DNA from: Sulfurimonas paralvinellae
GTDB lineage: Bacteria > Campylobacterota > Campylobacteria > Campylobacterales > Sulfurimonadaceae
Assembly (NCBI RefSeq): GCF_014905135.1
Contig: NZ_CP041406.1
Coordinates: 1,550,001-1,614,000, forward strand
Length of the DNA: 64,000 nt
Reading direction: 5' to 3'
Part shown: one piece after another, positions 9,040-18,333 of the stretch
How the letters are laid out: each line of letters starts with the position of its first letter
Numbering within the stretch: position 1 is the stretch's first letter
Notes under the pieces: model-generated
What the model was told of the DNA's origin: nothing
The model's database searches: none
Seen by the model: only the letters and a program-made list of their open reading frames with translations
Translations under genes and position numbers: made by a program

Positions 9040-10638
9040 CTATTTCTCGCTTTTTTTCTCTATGGCAGCTTTTGCATCTTCAGCATTTTTAAACTGCTGA
9101 TTTACCATATACTGCTGTGCAATTGAGAAAAGGTTATTTGTAAACCAGTACAGAACAAGTCCTGAAGGGAATGTTACAAAGAAAAATGTAAAGATCACAG
9201 GAAGATATTTAAACACTTTTTCCTGCATTGGATCTGTAAAATTATTCGGTGTCATTCTCTGTTGTATAAACATTGAAGCACCCATTAAGATCGGTAGCAC
9301 ATAGTACGGATCCATACGTGAGAGGTCATTGATCCATAAAATCCAAGGAGCACCTTGCAGCTCAACCGCGTTTAAAAGGGTACGGTAGAGTGCAAAGAAA
9401 ACTGGAATCTGCAGTAACATCGGCAGACAGCCTCCAAGCGGATTTGCTCCGTGTTTTTTGTACATCTCCATTGTCATGGCATTGAGTTTTTGAGGGTCTT
9501 TGCCATACTTCTCTTTGAGCTCTTTGAGCTTTGGAGCAAGTGTTTTCATCTTCTGCATGCTCACCATACCTTTGTATGTCAAAGGATACAGAACCGCTCT
9601 GATGATGAAAGTAAGTGCAATGATGGCCCATCCCCAGTTTCCAAAGATGCCATGCAGCCAGGAAAGCAGAGCAAAAAGCGGTTTTGCCGCAAAAGTAAAC
9701 CAACCGTATTCGATGGCATTTGTAAGGACAGGATCAATCGCTTTTAAAACTTTATGCTCTTTTGGCCCAATATAACCGTGAATATTTTCATTTTGTGCAG
9801 CATCGAAATAGACGACAGGATTGTCATCACGACCTCGTTCTACGATTACGTTTGTATCTTTTTTGAAACCGTAAAGAATAATCGCCGTATACTGATCAAA
9901 TGATGATGCAAGTTTCACATCCTGAAAAATCTGTCTGCCCTCGGCATCACCGTCTTCAATGATGTGCGCGACATCATCACCTGTGTAAATAAGTGCTCCG
10001 GCAACTGCCATAAGTTTTTTGGATACCTGCGGACGATCTCCAAGATAAACAAAGTGTCTTACATCTTTTGAAAGTGATATCTTTGCATCATAATGCCCAT
10101 CTGCATAAAATGTCAAAACTTTTGTAACAGTCAGTGACGGAAGTTTTTGTGTCAAGGTAACTGTCACAGGCTGATCTTTTACTTGAACGTCACTAATGTC
10201 TGCCATGTATGGTGTTCGTATCGCTGCATCATTAATGGCATCATCTGCAAAACGAATATAAAGAGGCTTTGTTCCCTCACTCGGAATAACTTGAGCATGA
10301 AGGTCTTCATCATTTCTAAATTTATCTTCCAAAAGCTCTTTAGATGCTATACGTCCCAAAGTGTCGATTTTTAAAACAAACTTCTCACTTGTAACAGTTA
10401 CGATATCACTTGATGTTGTATTGGAAGCTTTTTCCTCCGCTGCAATGGCATGTCCGGCTACTTCTTCTACTTTTTTACTAATGTCTTGTTTTGCACTCTG
10501 TGCCACTTCTGTTTGAGAGCTCTTTTCTGCTGTGTTTGGCTCCGCCGGTGGAAATATTGCAGTATATCCTACGAAAAAAACTACAGATAACAGTACTGCG
10601 ACTATCAATCTTTGATTTGGTGTCATTTTGTCTAACAC
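9040..10638 (-). CDS. yidC: Membrane protein insertase YidC
   Basis: Inserts proteins into the inner membrane, alone or with SecYEG. At 532 aa it is the Gram-negative form: an N-terminal membrane anchor (residues 8-27), a large periplasmic P1 domain (about 60-320) and a five-helix core from about 335, starting WAIIALTFIIRAVLYPLTYK with the conserved arginine in IIRAVLY. The GGCLPMLLQIPVFFALY block is also present. It begins 3 bases after yidD ends and sits in the rpmH-rnpA-yidD-yidC-jag-mnmE order. Confidence 0.97.
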   Translation of the reverse strand: MLDKMTPNQRLIVAVLLSVVFFVGYTAIFPPAEPNTAEKSSQTEVAQSAKQDISKKVEEVAGHAIAAEEKASNTTSSDIVTVTSEKFVLKIDTLGRIASKELLEDKFRNDEDLHAQVIPSEGTKPLYIRFADDAINDAAIRTPYMADISDVQVKDQPVTVTLTQKLPSLTVTKVLTFYADGHYDAKISLSKDVRHFVYLGDRPQVSKKLMAVAGALIYTGDDVAHIIEDGDAEGRQIFQDVKLASSFDQYTAIILYGFKKDTNVIVERGRDDNPVVYFDAAQNENIHGYIGPKEHKVLKAIDPVLTNAIEYGWFTFAAKPLFALLSWLHGIFGNWGWAIIALTFIIRAVLYPLTYKGMVSMQKMKTLAPKLKELKEKYGKDPQKLNAMTMEMYKKHGANPLGGCLPMLLQIPVFFALYRTLLNAVELQGAPWILWINDLSRMDPYYVLPILMGASMFIQQRMTPNNFTDPMQEKVFKYLPVIFTFFFVTFPSGLVLYWFTNNLFSIAQQYMVNQQFKNAEDAKAAIEKKSEK

Positions 10639-10641
10639 TAA

Positions 10642-10992
10642 CTACCCTTTATATGAAAAATTTTTTATAATGTAATAACGGTTTTTTTTATTGGGAACCA
10701 ACCAATATTTTATAGAATCAACGTCGAGTTTTGCGGGCTTTTGTTTGAGCTTATCCAAGAGTGGATACTCTATGCCGCCTTCAAAAAATTGATTACAACG
10801 TAGTATTCTAGTAAAAGAGTGGTAAAAAGCACTTGAAATTGAATTGTTTTCGAAATTTAGTCGTGCATATTCGCTGCAACTTGGGTAATATCTACACGAA
10901 CCAAATCCAATGAGTGTAAAAAACCTTTGATAAAGCCATAAAAGCTTAAGCAGTAATTGCTTTAGCACGTAAGAGAACTTTTTTAAAATCAT
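10642..10992 (-). CDS. yidD: Membrane protein insertion efficiency factor YidD
   Basis: Small protein that assists YidC-dependent insertion. The family signature CRYYPSCSEYA is at about residues 29-39, after an amphipathic N-terminal helix. I place the start at the ATG at 10992, giving 116 aa and a 47-base overlap with rnpA. Longer in-frame starts exist, but their extra residues are the rnpA gene read in another frame. No clear ribosome-binding site precedes it, so translation may be coupled to rnpA. The C-terminal tail after the core (about 40 residues, basic and aromatic) is longer than in E. coli YidD (85 aa). Confidence 0.88.
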   Translation of the reverse strand: MILKKFSYVLKQLLLKLLWLYQRFFTLIGFGSCRYYPSCSEYARLNFENNSISSAFYHSFTRILRCNQFFEGGIEYPLLDKLKQKPAKLDVDSIKYWLVPNKKNRYYIIKNFSYKG

Positions 10993-11287
10993 TGTGGAAT
11001 TTTTCATGAGAAGTATCGAAGAGGCCCGCTTTTGCAACAAAAATATAAGTACCGTCTTTGAGAGAGTTTGAAAGTTCATAAAACATTGCACGCATTCTGC
11101 GTTTTGCTCGATTGCGTTTTACTGCATTTCCAATTTTTTTGGTTGCTGTAAAACCTACTTTATGAACTCCATTTTGAGGAAGGTAAAAAAGAACAACACT
11201 GTTTGCGTGTTGATTTTTTCCTTTTCTATAGATATAGCTGAACTCTTTATGAGTTTTAACTATATCAAATCCGCCTATACTGACAAT
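10946..11287 (-). CDS. rnpA: Ribonuclease P protein component, with non-canonical start
   Basis: Protein subunit of RNase P, which matures tRNA 5' ends. The frame encodes the family hallmarks: [33 protein letters not shown] (the RNR motif) and a C-terminal [15 protein letters not shown]. The frame is closed upstream by a TAA two codons before 11287. Between that stop and the first conserved residue there is no ATG, GTG or TTG. The only near-cognate codons are ATT at 11287 and ATA at 11278. ATT is preferred because AAAGG lies 9 bases before it, inside the rpmH gene, giving 113 aa, a normal length. It overlaps rpmH by 13 bases and yidD by 47. Confidence 0.85.
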   Translation of the reverse strand: MVSIGGFDIVKTHKEFSYIYRKGKNQHANSVVLFYLPQNGVHKVGFTATKKIGNAVKRNRAKRRMRAMFYELSNSLKDGTYIFVAKAGLFDTSHEKFHNDFKKVLLRAKAITA

Positions 11288-11409
11288 TTTTTACGACCTT
11301 TAGCACGACGACGGTTAAGTACGTTACGACCGTTTGCAGTAGCCATTCTAGCTCTGAAACCATGTGTTCTTTTTCTAGGTGTATTATGTGGTTGGTATGT
11401 TCTTTTCAT
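11275..11409 (-). CDS. rpmH: 50S ribosomal protein L34
   Basis: Very short and very basic ribosomal protein of 44 aa. It begins [20 protein letters not shown] and ends in [12 protein letters not shown], the classic L34 pattern. A ribosome-binding site AAGGA precedes the ATG at 11409. It is first in the operon and its 3' end overlaps the probable rnpA start. It is too short for many gene finders. Confidence 0.96.
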   Translation of the reverse strand: MKRTYQPHNTPRKRTHGFRARMATANGRNVLNRRRAKGRKKLSV

Positions 11410-11473
11410 GTGACATATCCTTATTTAATTTAAGTCCGGAAGTGTACAAAATTTTTGCTTAAAGCGCGGTTAA

Positions 11474-11599
11474 GGTTTAAGTTCTCTGCTTATTCTTACG
11501 AAAGAAACCATAGATGTAGTTACAGAGTTAGGAGTAGATTATGCGCAGGATTTCCATCTTGGAAAACCACTGCGCATTGAGGATTATATTAAAGATTAA
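11474..11599 (+). pseudogene. C-terminal remnant of an EAL-domain (c-di-GMP phosphodiesterase) gene
   Basis: Forty-one sense codons without a start read on the plus strand between rpmH and clpB. They contain ELGVDYAQDFHLGKPLRI, which matches the last helix and strand of EAL domains (typically LGxDYAQGxxxGKP). The normal Gly after AQ is Asp here. The frame is closed upstream by TAA at 11471, and nothing else of the domain is present, so this is debris of a lost gene. Its stop codon overlaps the end of clpB on the other strand. Confidence 0.6.
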
Positions 11600-14175
11600 G
11601 AGATATTTACGGTTACTTCTCCATTTTGTACCGTAAACTCTACGCGAGAGCCTTCAGTGACTTTACCTTCCAAGATAAGGTCAGCCAAACGGTCTTCAAC
11701 AATCTCATAGAGAGCTCGTTTAAGCGGACGTGCTCCATATACAGGATCAAATCCTGCCTCTGCGATGTATGTTTTCGCTTCTTCAGAAAGCACAAGCTCA
11801 ATATCACGCTCTTTGACTTTCTTTTTAATGTCATCAAAGAATATCTCGACAATTCCTTTAATTTGCTCTTGACCAAGCGCATTAAAGATAACAACATCAT
11901 CAAGTCTATTTAAAAATTCCGGTTTAAAGGCCTGTTTCAACTCAGCCATAACCATTTTATCAAGCTCTTCACCTTGTGGATTATTGATGATTTTATCAGA
12001 CGCGATATTTGACGTCAAGATAATAATGGTATTTGTAAAATCTACCGTCACACCTTTGTTATCTGTTAAACGCCCGTCATCAAGTACCTGTAAAAGGATG
12101 TTAAAGACATCCGGATGTGCTTTTTCCACCTCATCGAAAAGGATGACAGAATATGGTTTTCTACGCACCGCTTCGGTAAGCTGTCCGCCTTCTTCATACC
12201 CGACATAACCTGGAGCTGCACCGACCAAACGTGATACGGCATGTTTCTCCATGTACTCACTCATATCGATACGGATCATTGCATCTTCTGAGTCAAAGAG
12301 GAACTTCGCGAGCGTTTTTGCAGTCTGAGTTTTACCCACACCGGTAGGTCCTAGGAACAAGAAACTACCAATCGGTCTATTTTTGTCACTAAGTCCCGCT
12401 TTATTACGCTTGATAGCACGTGCTACGGCATGTGTCGCTCTCTCTTGACCGACTACTGTTTTGTTCAACTCATCTTCAACGTGAATGATTTTATCTTTTT
12501 CACTTTGAAGCATTTTGTTGACCGGTATGCCTGTCCATCTGCTTACAATTGAAGCAATGGATTCTTCATCGACAGAATTTTTAAGCAGCGTTCCAGCTTC
12601 TTGCATTCTTGCCCATTGTTCGTTAAGCGCCTTTTCTTCCTCGATTAGTTTTGGAATTTCACCATACTCAATCTCAGCAGCACGGTTAAAGTCAGCTTGT
12701 GCTTTTGCCAACTCTGCTTCACGACGTTTCGCTTCGATATCTACTTTAATACTCGAGATTTTCTCAAAAACCTCTTTTTCAGTTTTAAATTGAGACTCGA
12801 GATTTCTTACTTTCTCTTCTACATCAGCAAGCTCTTTCTCTATCTCTTCAAGGCGTTTTTCATTTGAAGGTGTTTTTTCCATCTTCAACGCCTCTTTTTC
12901 AACCATTAACTCTGAGAGTTTACGTTTTGCAGCACTGAGTTCATTCGGCTCAGATTCTATCTGCATTTTCAGCTCAGCTGCTGCTTCATCAATAAGGTCA
13001 ATCGCTTTATCCGGCAAGAATCTGTCAGCAATGTATCTATCAGAAAGTTTTGCTGCAGCAACAAGTGCAGAGTCCGTAATATTTACATTATGGTGCGCTT
13101 CAAGTCTCTCTTTTATTCCACGAAGAATTTGCAGTGACTGATTCACTGTCGGTTCATCTACAGAGATAGGAAGGAAACGACGTTGCAATGCTGCATCTTT
13201 TTCAAAGTATTTTCTATACTCTTTAAGTGTCGTTGCACCGATAGTATGCAATTCACCACGAGCGAGTGCTGGTTTCAAGATATTTGCCGCATCCATTGAA
13301 CCCTCAGATGCTCCAGCACCGACAATCGTATGAATCTCATCGATAAAGAGAATGATATTTCCGTTCTCTTTTACCTCATCGATAACCGCTTTGAGTCTGT
13401 CTTCAAATTCACCACGATATTTTGCACCGGCGATAAGTGCCGACATATCAAGTGCTATCAAACGTTTGTTCTGTAAAGACGTTGGAACATCCCCACTATG
13501 AATTCTCTGTGCAAGCCCTTCAACAAGTGCCGTTTTACCAACTCCAGGTTCACCGAGGAGCATCGGATTGTTTTTCGTTTTACGGATGAGAATCTGCATC
13601 GTTCTTGCAATCTCTTCATCACGTCCGATTACAGGAGGCAGTTTTCCCTCTGCTGCTTCTTTTGTAAGATCGATTCCGTATTTATCCAAAGACTCTAACG
13701 TTTCATCTGCAGTCTGTGAATCTATCTTCGCACCGCCACGAGCTGCTTCCAGCTCTTTAGCAAGATCCATAGTATTGATATACTTCGGTAAAATCTCAGA
13801 GAATGGAGGTGTCTGCAAGTTTGCCAAGATATAAGTGTCTACTGCCAAGAAAGCATCTCCATTTTTTATCATGAGACCTTCTCCGTTTTGTAAGGTTCTC
13901 ACAAACTCTTGAGAAAGCTTAATGTTCTCTTTTGTTACAGATGAAGATTTTGGAAGTTTTTCTGCCATTGACTTAATGTCAAGCTCCATTGCAACTTTAT
14001 CGACACCCATTTTATTGAACATCTGATTAAGCACCGAATCAGAATTCGTCAAAAGTGCCCATAAGAAGTGGATTGGTGTCACTTCCTGATTTTTATTATG
14101 AAGCGCCAATGAGACTGCACTCTCAATTGATTCTGTCATGTTATGTGTTAGTTTTTCGAAAATATTATTAGCCAT
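11596..14175 (-). CDS. clpB: ATP-dependent chaperone ClpB
   Basis: Hexameric AAA+ disaggregase that works with DnaK to resolubilise aggregated proteins in the cytosol. The protein is 859 aa. It has a Clp N-terminal double repeat (about 1-150), a first AAA+ module with GEPGVGKT and [11 protein letters not shown], the long coiled-coil M-domain (about 410-530), and a second AAA+ module with [20 protein letters not shown] and GARPLKRA near the C terminus. Length and order are typical. It stands alone between a gene remnant and a PLP enzyme, with its own leader of about 80 bases; no HrcA/CIRCE-type repeat is visible to me. Confidence 0.97.
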   Translation of the reverse strand: MANNIFEKLTHNMTESIESAVSLALHNKNQEVTPIHFLWALLTNSDSVLNQMFNKMGVDKVAMELDIKSMAEKLPKSSSVTKENIKLSQEFVRTLQNGEGLMIKNGDAFLAVDTYILANLQTPPFSEILPKYINTMDLAKELEAARGGAKIDSQTADETLESLDKYGIDLTKEAAEGKLPPVIGRDEEIARTMQILIRKTKNNPMLLGEPGVGKTALVEGLAQRIHSGDVPTSLQNKRLIALDMSALIAGAKYRGEFEDRLKAVIDEVKENGNIILFIDEIHTIVGAGASEGSMDAANILKPALARGELHTIGATTLKEYRKYFEKDAALQRRFLPISVDEPTVNQSLQILRGIKERLEAHHNVNITDSALVAAAKLSDRYIADRFLPDKAIDLIDEAAAELKMQIESEPNELSAAKRKLSELMVEKEALKMEKTPSNEKRLEEIEKELADVEEKVRNLESQFKTEKEVFEKISSIKVDIEAKRREAELAKAQADFNRAAEIEYGEIPKLIEEEKALNEQWARMQEAGTLLKNSVDEESIASIVSRWTGIPVNKMLQSEKDKIIHVEDELNKTVVGQERATHAVARAIKRNKAGLSDKNRPIGSFLFLGPTGVGKTQTAKTLAKFLFDSEDAMIRIDMSEYMEKHAVSRLVGAAPGYVGYEEGGQLTEAVRRKPYSVILFDEVEKAHPDVFNILLQVLDDGRLTDNKGVTVDFTNTIIILTSNIASDKIINNPQGEELDKMVMAELKQAFKPEFLNRLDDVVIFNALGQEQIKGIVEIFFDDIKKKVKERDIELVLSEEAKTYIAEAGFDPVYGARPLKRALYEIVEDRLADLILEGKVTEGSRVEFTVQNGEVTVNIS

Positions 14176-14258
14176 TTTTAAATCCTTCTATTTTTTTTCT
14201 GACGTAAGTATATTCTATTTCTCAAAATAGCTTTGCTACTTAAGTCGCATAAATTATA

Positions 14259-15131
14259 CTACTTGAGTATACCTTTGTCAATATTTTTATATCTTGGTAG
14301 CATAGAGGCATTGCCACTCACACCGCCACTATGTATATAAAGGATTCTCTCATCAGTTTGTTCAAGAAGTGTCTGCCACATCAAAGGAGCGTAGAGCAGA
14401 TCAAATTCAATACCTCCAGATTTGAGCTTTTGATACATCTCATAAAACTCCGGATAAGGCTTTGCAAAATGATACTTTTTCTTTGATTCTAAAATATGAA
14501 GATTTTTCGGCAGTTTTCCAAGTGCGAGCATCTGTTCTTTTAGATAGCTGACATCACCGACACTCGGCGTTGTATAGATCCTATACTCCGGCAGTGCCAA
14601 TGCTAAAAAGTATGCTGTCGTTCCTGTTCCCGAAGGCGTTGCCAATGATTGAATATCTTTATGCTCACGCAGCTGTTCGCGCAGCTCATCTGCCAAGACT
14701 TCAAGACCTTCTTTTGCCTCTGTTACCGCCCCGCCCTGATCGAGTATAAAAATTTTTTCATCAAGGTTTAGCCGTAAAGATGCTATAAAATCTCTATAGA
14801 GTTCATGCTCTATTTCATGATGCGTCATTCCTAGAGCAAGTGCTGTCGCAAAATTTCCAAGAGTGTTCTCTCGTTGTTGTCTACTTAGAGGTTTGGAGTA
14901 ATAGATAAAATTCCAACCTTTTTGCCTACACATAGCTGCAATTGCAAGCATTGCATTGGACTGTGTACCGCCATAAGAGATAATTGTGTGGTAAAGTTCT
15001 TTTGGTGTTTGTAGAAGAGTGTAGAGTTTTCTGTATTTGTTTCCTGCCAAATAAGGGTCAATGAGATCATCCCTTTTGACAAGAAACTCTCTTGTGTCTA
15101 AAATAATTTTAGACAGAGGAGAGAGTTGCAT
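14259..15131 (-). CDS. PLP-dependent ACC deaminase / D-cysteine desulfhydrase family protein
   Basis: Fold-type II PLP enzyme of the 1-aminocyclopropane-1-carboxylate deaminase/D-cysteine desulfhydrase group. The protein (290 aa) has VKRDDLIDPYLAGNKYRKL near the N terminus, with the PLP lysine in GNKYRK, then ISYGGTQSNAM (phosphate/substrate loop) and ATPSGTGTTAYFLA (glycine-rich PLP phosphate cup). True ACC deaminases are about 338 residues, so this shorter form is more likely a D-cysteine desulfhydrase-like or uncharacterised deaminase; the substrate cannot be read from sequence. It starts 6 bases after the PPIase gene, so the pair is likely co-transcribed. Confidence 0.75.
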   Translation of the reverse strand: MQLSPLSKIILDTREFLVKRDDLIDPYLAGNKYRKLYTLLQTPKELYHTIISYGGTQSNAMLAIAAMCRQKGWNFIYYSKPLSRQQRENTLGNFATALALGMTHHEIEHELYRDFIASLRLNLDEKIFILDQGGAVTEAKEGLEVLADELREQLREHKDIQSLATPSGTGTTAYFLALALPEYRIYTTPSVGDVSYLKEQMLALGKLPKNLHILESKKKYHFAKPYPEFYEMYQKLKSGGIEFDLLYAPLMWQTLLEQTDERILYIHSGGVSGNASMLPRYKNIDKGILK

Positions 15132-15137
15132 AGAATG

Positions 15138-15968
15138 TTACTTGATTACAGCTTTCTTCTGTAATGCATCCATTTTTTTCTTCATGACTTCTTTGAATTT
15201 TTCCATTTTCAAACGTTGTTCGATAAATGCTTTTACTTCATCGAATTTTCTTGTCATAGATGGTTTTTTATCTTCAAGATAGATAACATGGTACCCAAAC
15301 TGTGTTTTTACAGGTTGTTGCGTAATCGTACCTTTTTTCATAGAAAATACTTTATCATTAAAAGCAGGAACCATCTGTCCTTTAGAAAAATATCCAAGAT
15401 CACCACCATTTTTACCGCTAGGTCCGGTTGATTCTTTTTTTGCCAGCTCGATGAATTTTGCTTTGAGTTTATCACCACTTAAAGATTTAAGCTGTGCAAT
15501 GATCTTCTTAGCTTCATCTTCAGTTTTTACCAAAATATGGCGTGCATGAACAGACTCTTTTTCTCTGAATTCATCCATATTTTTCTTGTAGTAGTCTTTG
15601 AGCTCTTTATTTGAGATTTTGATACTGTCAAGTAATTTTTTCTGCCATACCTGAATAGCAAGCTCTTTTTTCATGCGCTCTTCAAGTTTTTTATATTCAC
15701 TCTTATACTCAGCAGATTTTGTTATGCCTGATTTTTTTGCATCATCATAAATAAGCTCTTTGCCAATAAGCTGTTGCAGAACCTGTTGTCTGAATGCTGC
15801 TTGTCTATCAGCCGGTACTTGATTGAATCTTCCCTGAGTAGCTTGCATTAACTCTTGGTCAACCTCTTCTTGCGTAATAGGTTTGCCATTTACGCTCACT
15901 AATGTTTTTGCTGATGCCACTGCTCCAGTGAGTAGTAAAGCAGAAAGTAAGATCGTTACTTTATTCAT
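15138..15968 (-). CDS. Periplasmic parvulin-type peptidyl-prolyl isomerase (PEB4/Cbf2-like)
   Basis: SurA/PrsA-like periplasmic folding helper. It has a signal peptide (residues 1-20, cleavage after ASA), an N-terminal chaperone domain (about 25-135) and one rotamase domain (about 140-235) with HARHILVKTEDEA and GGDLGYFSKGQMVPAF, then VKTQFGYHVIYLEDKKP. The size (276 aa) and layout match Campylobacter PEB4/Cbf2 and H. pylori HP0175, which help outer-membrane protein folding. It heads a two-gene unit with the PLP enzyme. Confidence 0.87.
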   Translation of the reverse strand: MNKVTILLSALLLTGAVASAKTLVSVNGKPITQEEVDQELMQATQGRFNQVPADRQAAFRQQVLQQLIGKELIYDDAKKSGITKSAEYKSEYKKLEERMKKELAIQVWQKKLLDSIKISNKELKDYYKKNMDEFREKESVHARHILVKTEDEAKKIIAQLKSLSGDKLKAKFIELAKKESTGPSGKNGGDLGYFSKGQMVPAFNDKVFSMKKGTITQQPVKTQFGYHVIYLEDKKPSMTRKFDEVKAFIEQRLKMEKFKEVMKKKMDALQKKAVIK

Positions 15969-16039
15969 TATAGTTCCTTATAGATTAGTTATAAGAAGTT
16001 TAATGACAATATATTAACAATTATTAAACAACAGCTCTT

Positions 16040-17995
16040 TTACTCGGCAAATGTAAGATATTTGTCTAAAATAGATTCCAGTTTTTCCCGTGTCAACGGT
16101 TTTGAGAGATAATCATCGAGTCCTTCGGCCAACAACATCTCTTTATCCCCTTCCATAGCCATTGCAGTCAGTGCAACTATAGGCAATTCTCTGTCTCTCG
16201 GCATTTTATCTTTAATCTGTTTTGTTGCTATGATCCCGTTCATCTCAGGCATATCAATGTCCATGAAGATGATATCGTATCTGTTTTTTTCAGCCATTGA
16301 GACAGCTTCAAGCCCATTGGCGGCAGTGGCTACTTTGATATCATACTCCTGTAAAAGGATTTGAATGAGTCTTTGATTGATAAGATTGTCTTCGACGACC
16401 AAAGCAGTCAGTCTATGTTTTAACTGCAGCTCGTTTGTCTCTTCTTTTTTCGGTTCAAATTTATGAACCGCATAAAGATGTTTTGCCATATTGCTTGGCA
16501 AGATTGGTTTATGAATCACTTCATCGACAATATGCGTCAGTTTTGTCTGTAGTTTTTCATGCTCTTCCAACAGAAGTGTTATCGGTGCTTTTTTAGAATA
16601 CGTTCCGAGTTCAAGCATCCATGAAGAGTCATTTTGATTGCCGACAATATAAAGCGCATCTATATCATCGTAAAGTGTCTCATCAAGAAGATTTGATTTG
16701 ATGACATCAATAGCAAAAGCTCTGAGATAGATCGTTAAAAAGTTTGCTTCATCCACTCTTGAGTTATCAAGCAGTAGCACTTTTACTTTGCGTTTTGGCA
16801 TCATTTTATAGTTTTGACCTTCAGAGTCTTTAAAATCAAGTACAAAGTTTACATATGTGCCATTATCTTTCTCACTCGTTATTCTCAGCTCAGAACCCAT
16901 CAGTTTTGTAAGTCCGTGTGAGAGACTAAGTCCGACACCCATTCTCTGGTCTGCCTGATTTCCAGCAGTAAAAGGCTCATACATAAAGGCGATCTGCTCT
17001 TCTGAAATGCCTTTGCCGTTGTCTTTGACTCCAAAACCGATGCTGCAGGCACCGTTTTGTGCACGCTTGAGAACTTTAACTTCAAGGATGACCTTACCGC
17101 CGCGAGGTGTGAACTTAATGGCATTTTGAGTAATGGCATTCATGATCTGTAGAATCTTATTGATATCACCTGTCAGTTTCTGCGGAATTTTAGGGTCTAT
17201 GAATGAAAGGACTTTCACCCCTTTCTCTTCTCCGGCTTTATAAAAATGGTAGGCGAGTTTTTCAATCTCCGGCAGCAGATTAAACGTTTCATTCTCCAAT
17301 TCAAGGCGACCTCCCTGGAGCTGTGAAAGATCTAACAGAGTTTCAATATTCGTCATCAGACTTTTCGATGATTTTGAAATCATATTAATATATTCAAGTT
17401 GTGTAGCATCAAGGGAAGTCTCTTTAAGAAGTTCTACAAAACCAAGTATCCCGTTCATAGGTGTTCTAAATTCATGTCCTATATTGGCTAAGAACTTAGT
17501 TTTGAGTTTTTCTACTTCTTTGGTTTTCAATCTCGCCTTATGTAAACTCGTCACATCTCGCAATTCTAAGATATAAAGATTTTTATTATGGGGGTAGATA
17601 TGACAATAAGCATCGATAACAAGAACTTCATTCGTCTCCTGTGATGCTAAACTAACACGGTAACCATCACTTTTATATTTTTTGATGTAGTCAAGCCAGC
17701 TTTTGTCAGACTCTGTAAATATCTCTTCGCTCTCATTTAAAAAGACATCTCTTATACTCTCTTTTTCTCTTTTAAAATCATTCATATCATGATAGGACAT
17801 GGTTTCTAAAAACTTTTTATTTGCCCATATCCACCCTTCGCTCTCCAAGAAGCAGAGTATCATATTCTCATTTTTATTGACAATGTATTTAAAAAAGTTA
17901 TTATCTAGATAGTGTGAAACATCATCATCTACTATAATCGGCTCACGTCCTGCCTCTTTTTTATCACTGCCAAATATCATTGAAAAAAATCCCAT
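16040..17995 (-). CDS. Hybrid histidine kinase with a degenerate and a C-terminal receiver domain
   Basis: Cytosolic hybrid sensor kinase of 651 aa. Order: a PAS-like N-terminal domain (about 35-150); HisKA with NIGHEFRTPMNGILGF (phospho-His about residue 174); HATPase (about 265-400, with NAIKFTPRGGKV and GVGLSLSHGL); a weak receiver-like domain (about 405-515) that lacks the acidic pair and phospho-Asp; and a good receiver (about 525-645) with VVEDN, the phospho-acceptor in FMDIDMPEMNG and the KPL lysine. A longer TTG start at 18010 is possible, but GGGGGA lies just before the ATG at 17995, so I use that. No membrane segment is seen, so it probably senses an internal signal. No separate regulator is adjacent. 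Confidence 0.88.
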   Translation of the reverse strand: MGFFSMIFGSDKKEAGREPIIVDDDVSHYLDNNFFKYIVNKNENMILCFLESEGWIWANKKFLETMSYHDMNDFKREKESIRDVFLNESEEIFTESDKSWLDYIKKYKSDGYRVSLASQETNEVLVIDAYCHIYPHNKNLYILELRDVTSLHKARLKTKEVEKLKTKFLANIGHEFRTPMNGILGFVELLKETSLDATQLEYINMISKSSKSLMTNIETLLDLSQLQGGRLELENETFNLLPEIEKLAYHFYKAGEEKGVKVLSFIDPKIPQKLTGDINKILQIMNAITQNAIKFTPRGGKVILEVKVLKRAQNGACSIGFGVKDNGKGISEEQIAFMYEPFTAGNQADQRMGVGLSLSHGLTKLMGSELRITSEKDNGTYVNFVLDFKDSEGQNYKMMPKRKVKVLLLDNSRVDEANFLTIYLRAFAIDVIKSNLLDETLYDDIDALYIVGNQNDSSWMLELGTYSKKAPITLLLEEHEKLQTKLTHIVDEVIHKPILPSNMAKHLYAVHKFEPKKEETNELQLKHRLTALVVEDNLINQRLIQILLQEYDIKVATAANGLEAVSMAEKNRYDIIFMDIDMPEMNGIIATKQIKDKMPRDRELPIVALTAMAMEGDKEMLLAEGLDDYLSKPLTREKLESILDKYLTFAE

Positions 17996-18063
17996 AATGT
18001 TATCCCCCAAAAAAAATGTCGTAATTTTGATTATATCACAAAAAAAGGATAAAATTGCTTTTT

Positions 18064-18332
18064 AGACTTCTTTCATAACCTCTGATACTCTTCAGAGGTC
18101 TAAAAAGAGTTAAGATTGTGCAAAATGTTTTTTGAAGCGTAGCCGTAGCTACGGTGATGAAAACTTTTGTGCAAGATTGATTCTTTTTAGACCTCCCTTC
18201 GGGTAAACTATACAAAAAGATATTCTGTGTTGGATAACCTTCACCGTAACTACGGCTACGCTGAAGAACATCCGCCTTGACTATCATATTGTATAGTTTA
18301 CTGAAGAATATCAGAGGTTATGAAAGAAGTCT
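18064..18332. repeat. Nested inverted-repeat (MITE-like) element upstream of nth
   Basis: A 32-base arm at 18064-18095 is repeated inverted at 18301-18332 with a single mismatch. Inside are GAGGTCTAAAAAGA (18095-18108) and its exact complement (18182-18195), a pair around GTAAACTATACAA (about 18202-18214 and 18289-18302), and two inverted copies of a CGTAGCCGTAGCTACGG-like unit (about 18138-18155 and 18244-18261). No transposase gene is present. The right arm runs to within 2 bases of the nth start, so it overlaps that gene's ribosome-binding region. Short open frames here are not gene-like. It fills the 338-base gap between the kinase and nth. Confidence 0.75.
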
Positions 18333-18333
18333 T

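Noticed and set aside
9451-9775. Plus-strand open frames inside yidC
   Set aside because: Cys/His/Phe-rich shadow translations of the antisense strand of a highly conserved gene.
11162-11413. Plus-strand open frame opposite rnpA and rpmH
   Set aside because: It mirrors two well-supported genes on the other strand and has no protein-like features.
18036-18287. Open frames of about 80 codons on both strands between the hybrid kinase and nth
   Set aside because: They translate the two arms of the inverted repeat and have no ribosome-binding site or recognisable protein.
18277-18333. TTG-started extension of nth
   Set aside because: It would encode the right arm of the inverted repeat; the ATG at 18334 gives the family N terminus.
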